Translations under genes and position numbers: made by a program
Part shown: positions 63,365 through 64,000 of the stretch, one piece after another
How positions within the stretch are numbered: position 1 is the stretch's first letter
Layout of the letters: each line of letters opens with the position of its first letter
The notes under the pieces: generated by a model
What the model was told of the DNA's origin: nothing
Seen by the model: only the letters and a program-made list of their open reading frames with translations
The model's database searches: none
NCBI GenBank assembly: GCA_027605045.1
Contig: JAQFWX010000106.1
Span: 121,810 to 185,809, forward strand
Direction: 5' to 3'
DNA from: Phallus indusiatus
Taxonomy: Eukaryota > Basidiomycota > Agaricomycetes > Phallales > Phallaceae
Length of the DNA: 64,000 nt

Positions 63365-64000
63365 GAGTGTTCTGGAAGAATAATTCAGATTTCAAATAGA
63401 CTCATCCCGACCGAGTTATCAGTTTAGTTCTCCGGTAATCCCTTTCTCCCAGTAACTTCTCTATATTCCAAATGTTAATACATCTATTCACTACCAGCGG
63501 TATATTTCGCCTTCAAAAAGCCGAGCTTCAATTCTTTTTACCAATCCGGGACGTCATTCTTATTTCCCGAAGCCTGGTAAATTCAGCATGACACTCATAA
63601 CTGCCAATCAGCGGCAAAATGTGCTCACAAATATCTTCTTTCTCCTTTTTTTAGGGACGAATATCTCGCTCCTATTCCTGAAAAGGAAAGACACAATTTG
63701 ATACGTGCTTCTCATACCCGACCCGATTCCCCCGACGAGACGACGAGATTGGTTGCCGCTAAAGCATGATCTAAACAAAATAGACTTACCATGGTCTCCT
63801 GTCTGGGAGTTCAGAAATGCGTATGAATTTAGAATGTCGACTTCCCTTTTGTATGTAAGCCCCGACAATATAAAGGCGACAGAGGACAATTGGGCAAAGT
63901 AATGATTCCGCTTTTTGGCTTTGTTTTCATCTTTCATTTCTTTTTAAAAAATACGCTCTGATTGAAAACCACTACTTGATCAATGAGGTTGATATTCATG
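63365..64000 (+). pseudogene. Inverted, decayed proline iminopeptidase copy (runs off window)
   Basis: Plus-strand counterpart of about 61010-61640 of the intact gene. Recognisable pieces are DRLIPTELS-like, FNSFYQSGTSFLFPEAW-like (partly out of frame), DEYLAPIPEKERHNLIRASH, RPDSPDETTRLVAAKA, MSTSLLYVSPDNIKATEDNW and ENHYLINEVDIH. The codon matching Trp in AKAWSK is TGA at 63767-63769, and about ten bases that include the following splice donor are missing. It therefore cannot make the full enzyme. Continues past base 64000. Confidence 0.8.

Overview
The window is a gene-dense fungal chromosome segment, most likely from an agaricomycete (mushroom-forming basidiomycete). The evidence is many phase-variable GT-AG introns of about 45-65 nt, a fungal alpha-aminoadipate lysine gene (homocitrate synthase), a GAF-type hybrid histidine kinase, a DUF6533-type membrane protein, a Plavaka-type DNA transposon, and an agaricomycete-type Cys/Trp/His zinc-finger repeat protein. 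The species cannot be named from the sequence alone. Exon structures were read by eye from splice consensus plus protein continuity, so individual junctions may be off by a few bases.

Layout. 0-8 kb: 3' part of homocitrate synthase (+) converging on a long hybrid histidine kinase (-). 8.2-15.1 kb: dolichol kinase (-), uracil-DNA glycosylase (+) and a short bZIP factor (+), then a 2.9 kb stretch with no recognisable gene. 18-33 kb is a conserved housekeeping block: XPB/TFIIH helicase (-) divergent from branchpoint-binding protein (+), 25S rRNA m5C methyltransferase RCM1/NSUN5 (-), a Ydj1-type DnaJ protein (+), Pam18/Tim14 (-), eEF1A lysine methyltransferase EFM4 (+), and SGD1/NOM1 (-). 33.4-36.2 kb: a small unrecognised membrane protein (+) and a DUF6533 multi-pass membrane protein (-).

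36.6-45.0 kb is a mobile-element island. An apparently intact 7.1 kb Plavaka element with a perfect 17-bp terminal inverted repeat carries three genes (coiled-coil protein, DUF6698-like protein, transposase). It sits inside the left end of an older, internally deleted relative, giving two left ends in tandem and two right ends in tandem. 45.4-49.1 kb: an uncharacterised, possibly frameshifted gene and a zinc-finger/AT-hook gene. 49.4-59.3 kb: mitochondrial Lon protease (+), a SUN-domain nuclear envelope protein (-) and a 2-oxoglutarate dioxygenase of the gamma-butyrobetaine/trimethyllysine hydroxylase family (+). 59.6-64 kb: a complete proline iminopeptidase gene flanked on both sides by decayed partial copies, one tandem and one inverted.

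Most neighbours are not functionally linked; the block is mainly core metabolism, RNA processing, proteostasis and DNA repair. The strongest candidates for follow-up are a 6-nt micro-exon that encodes the Asp of the HPD motif of the Ydj1-type J-domain (skipping it keeps frame but gives HPN), the nested Plavaka elements with their two accessory genes, and the zinc-finger/AT-hook protein. I found no rRNA, tRNA or CRISPR array.
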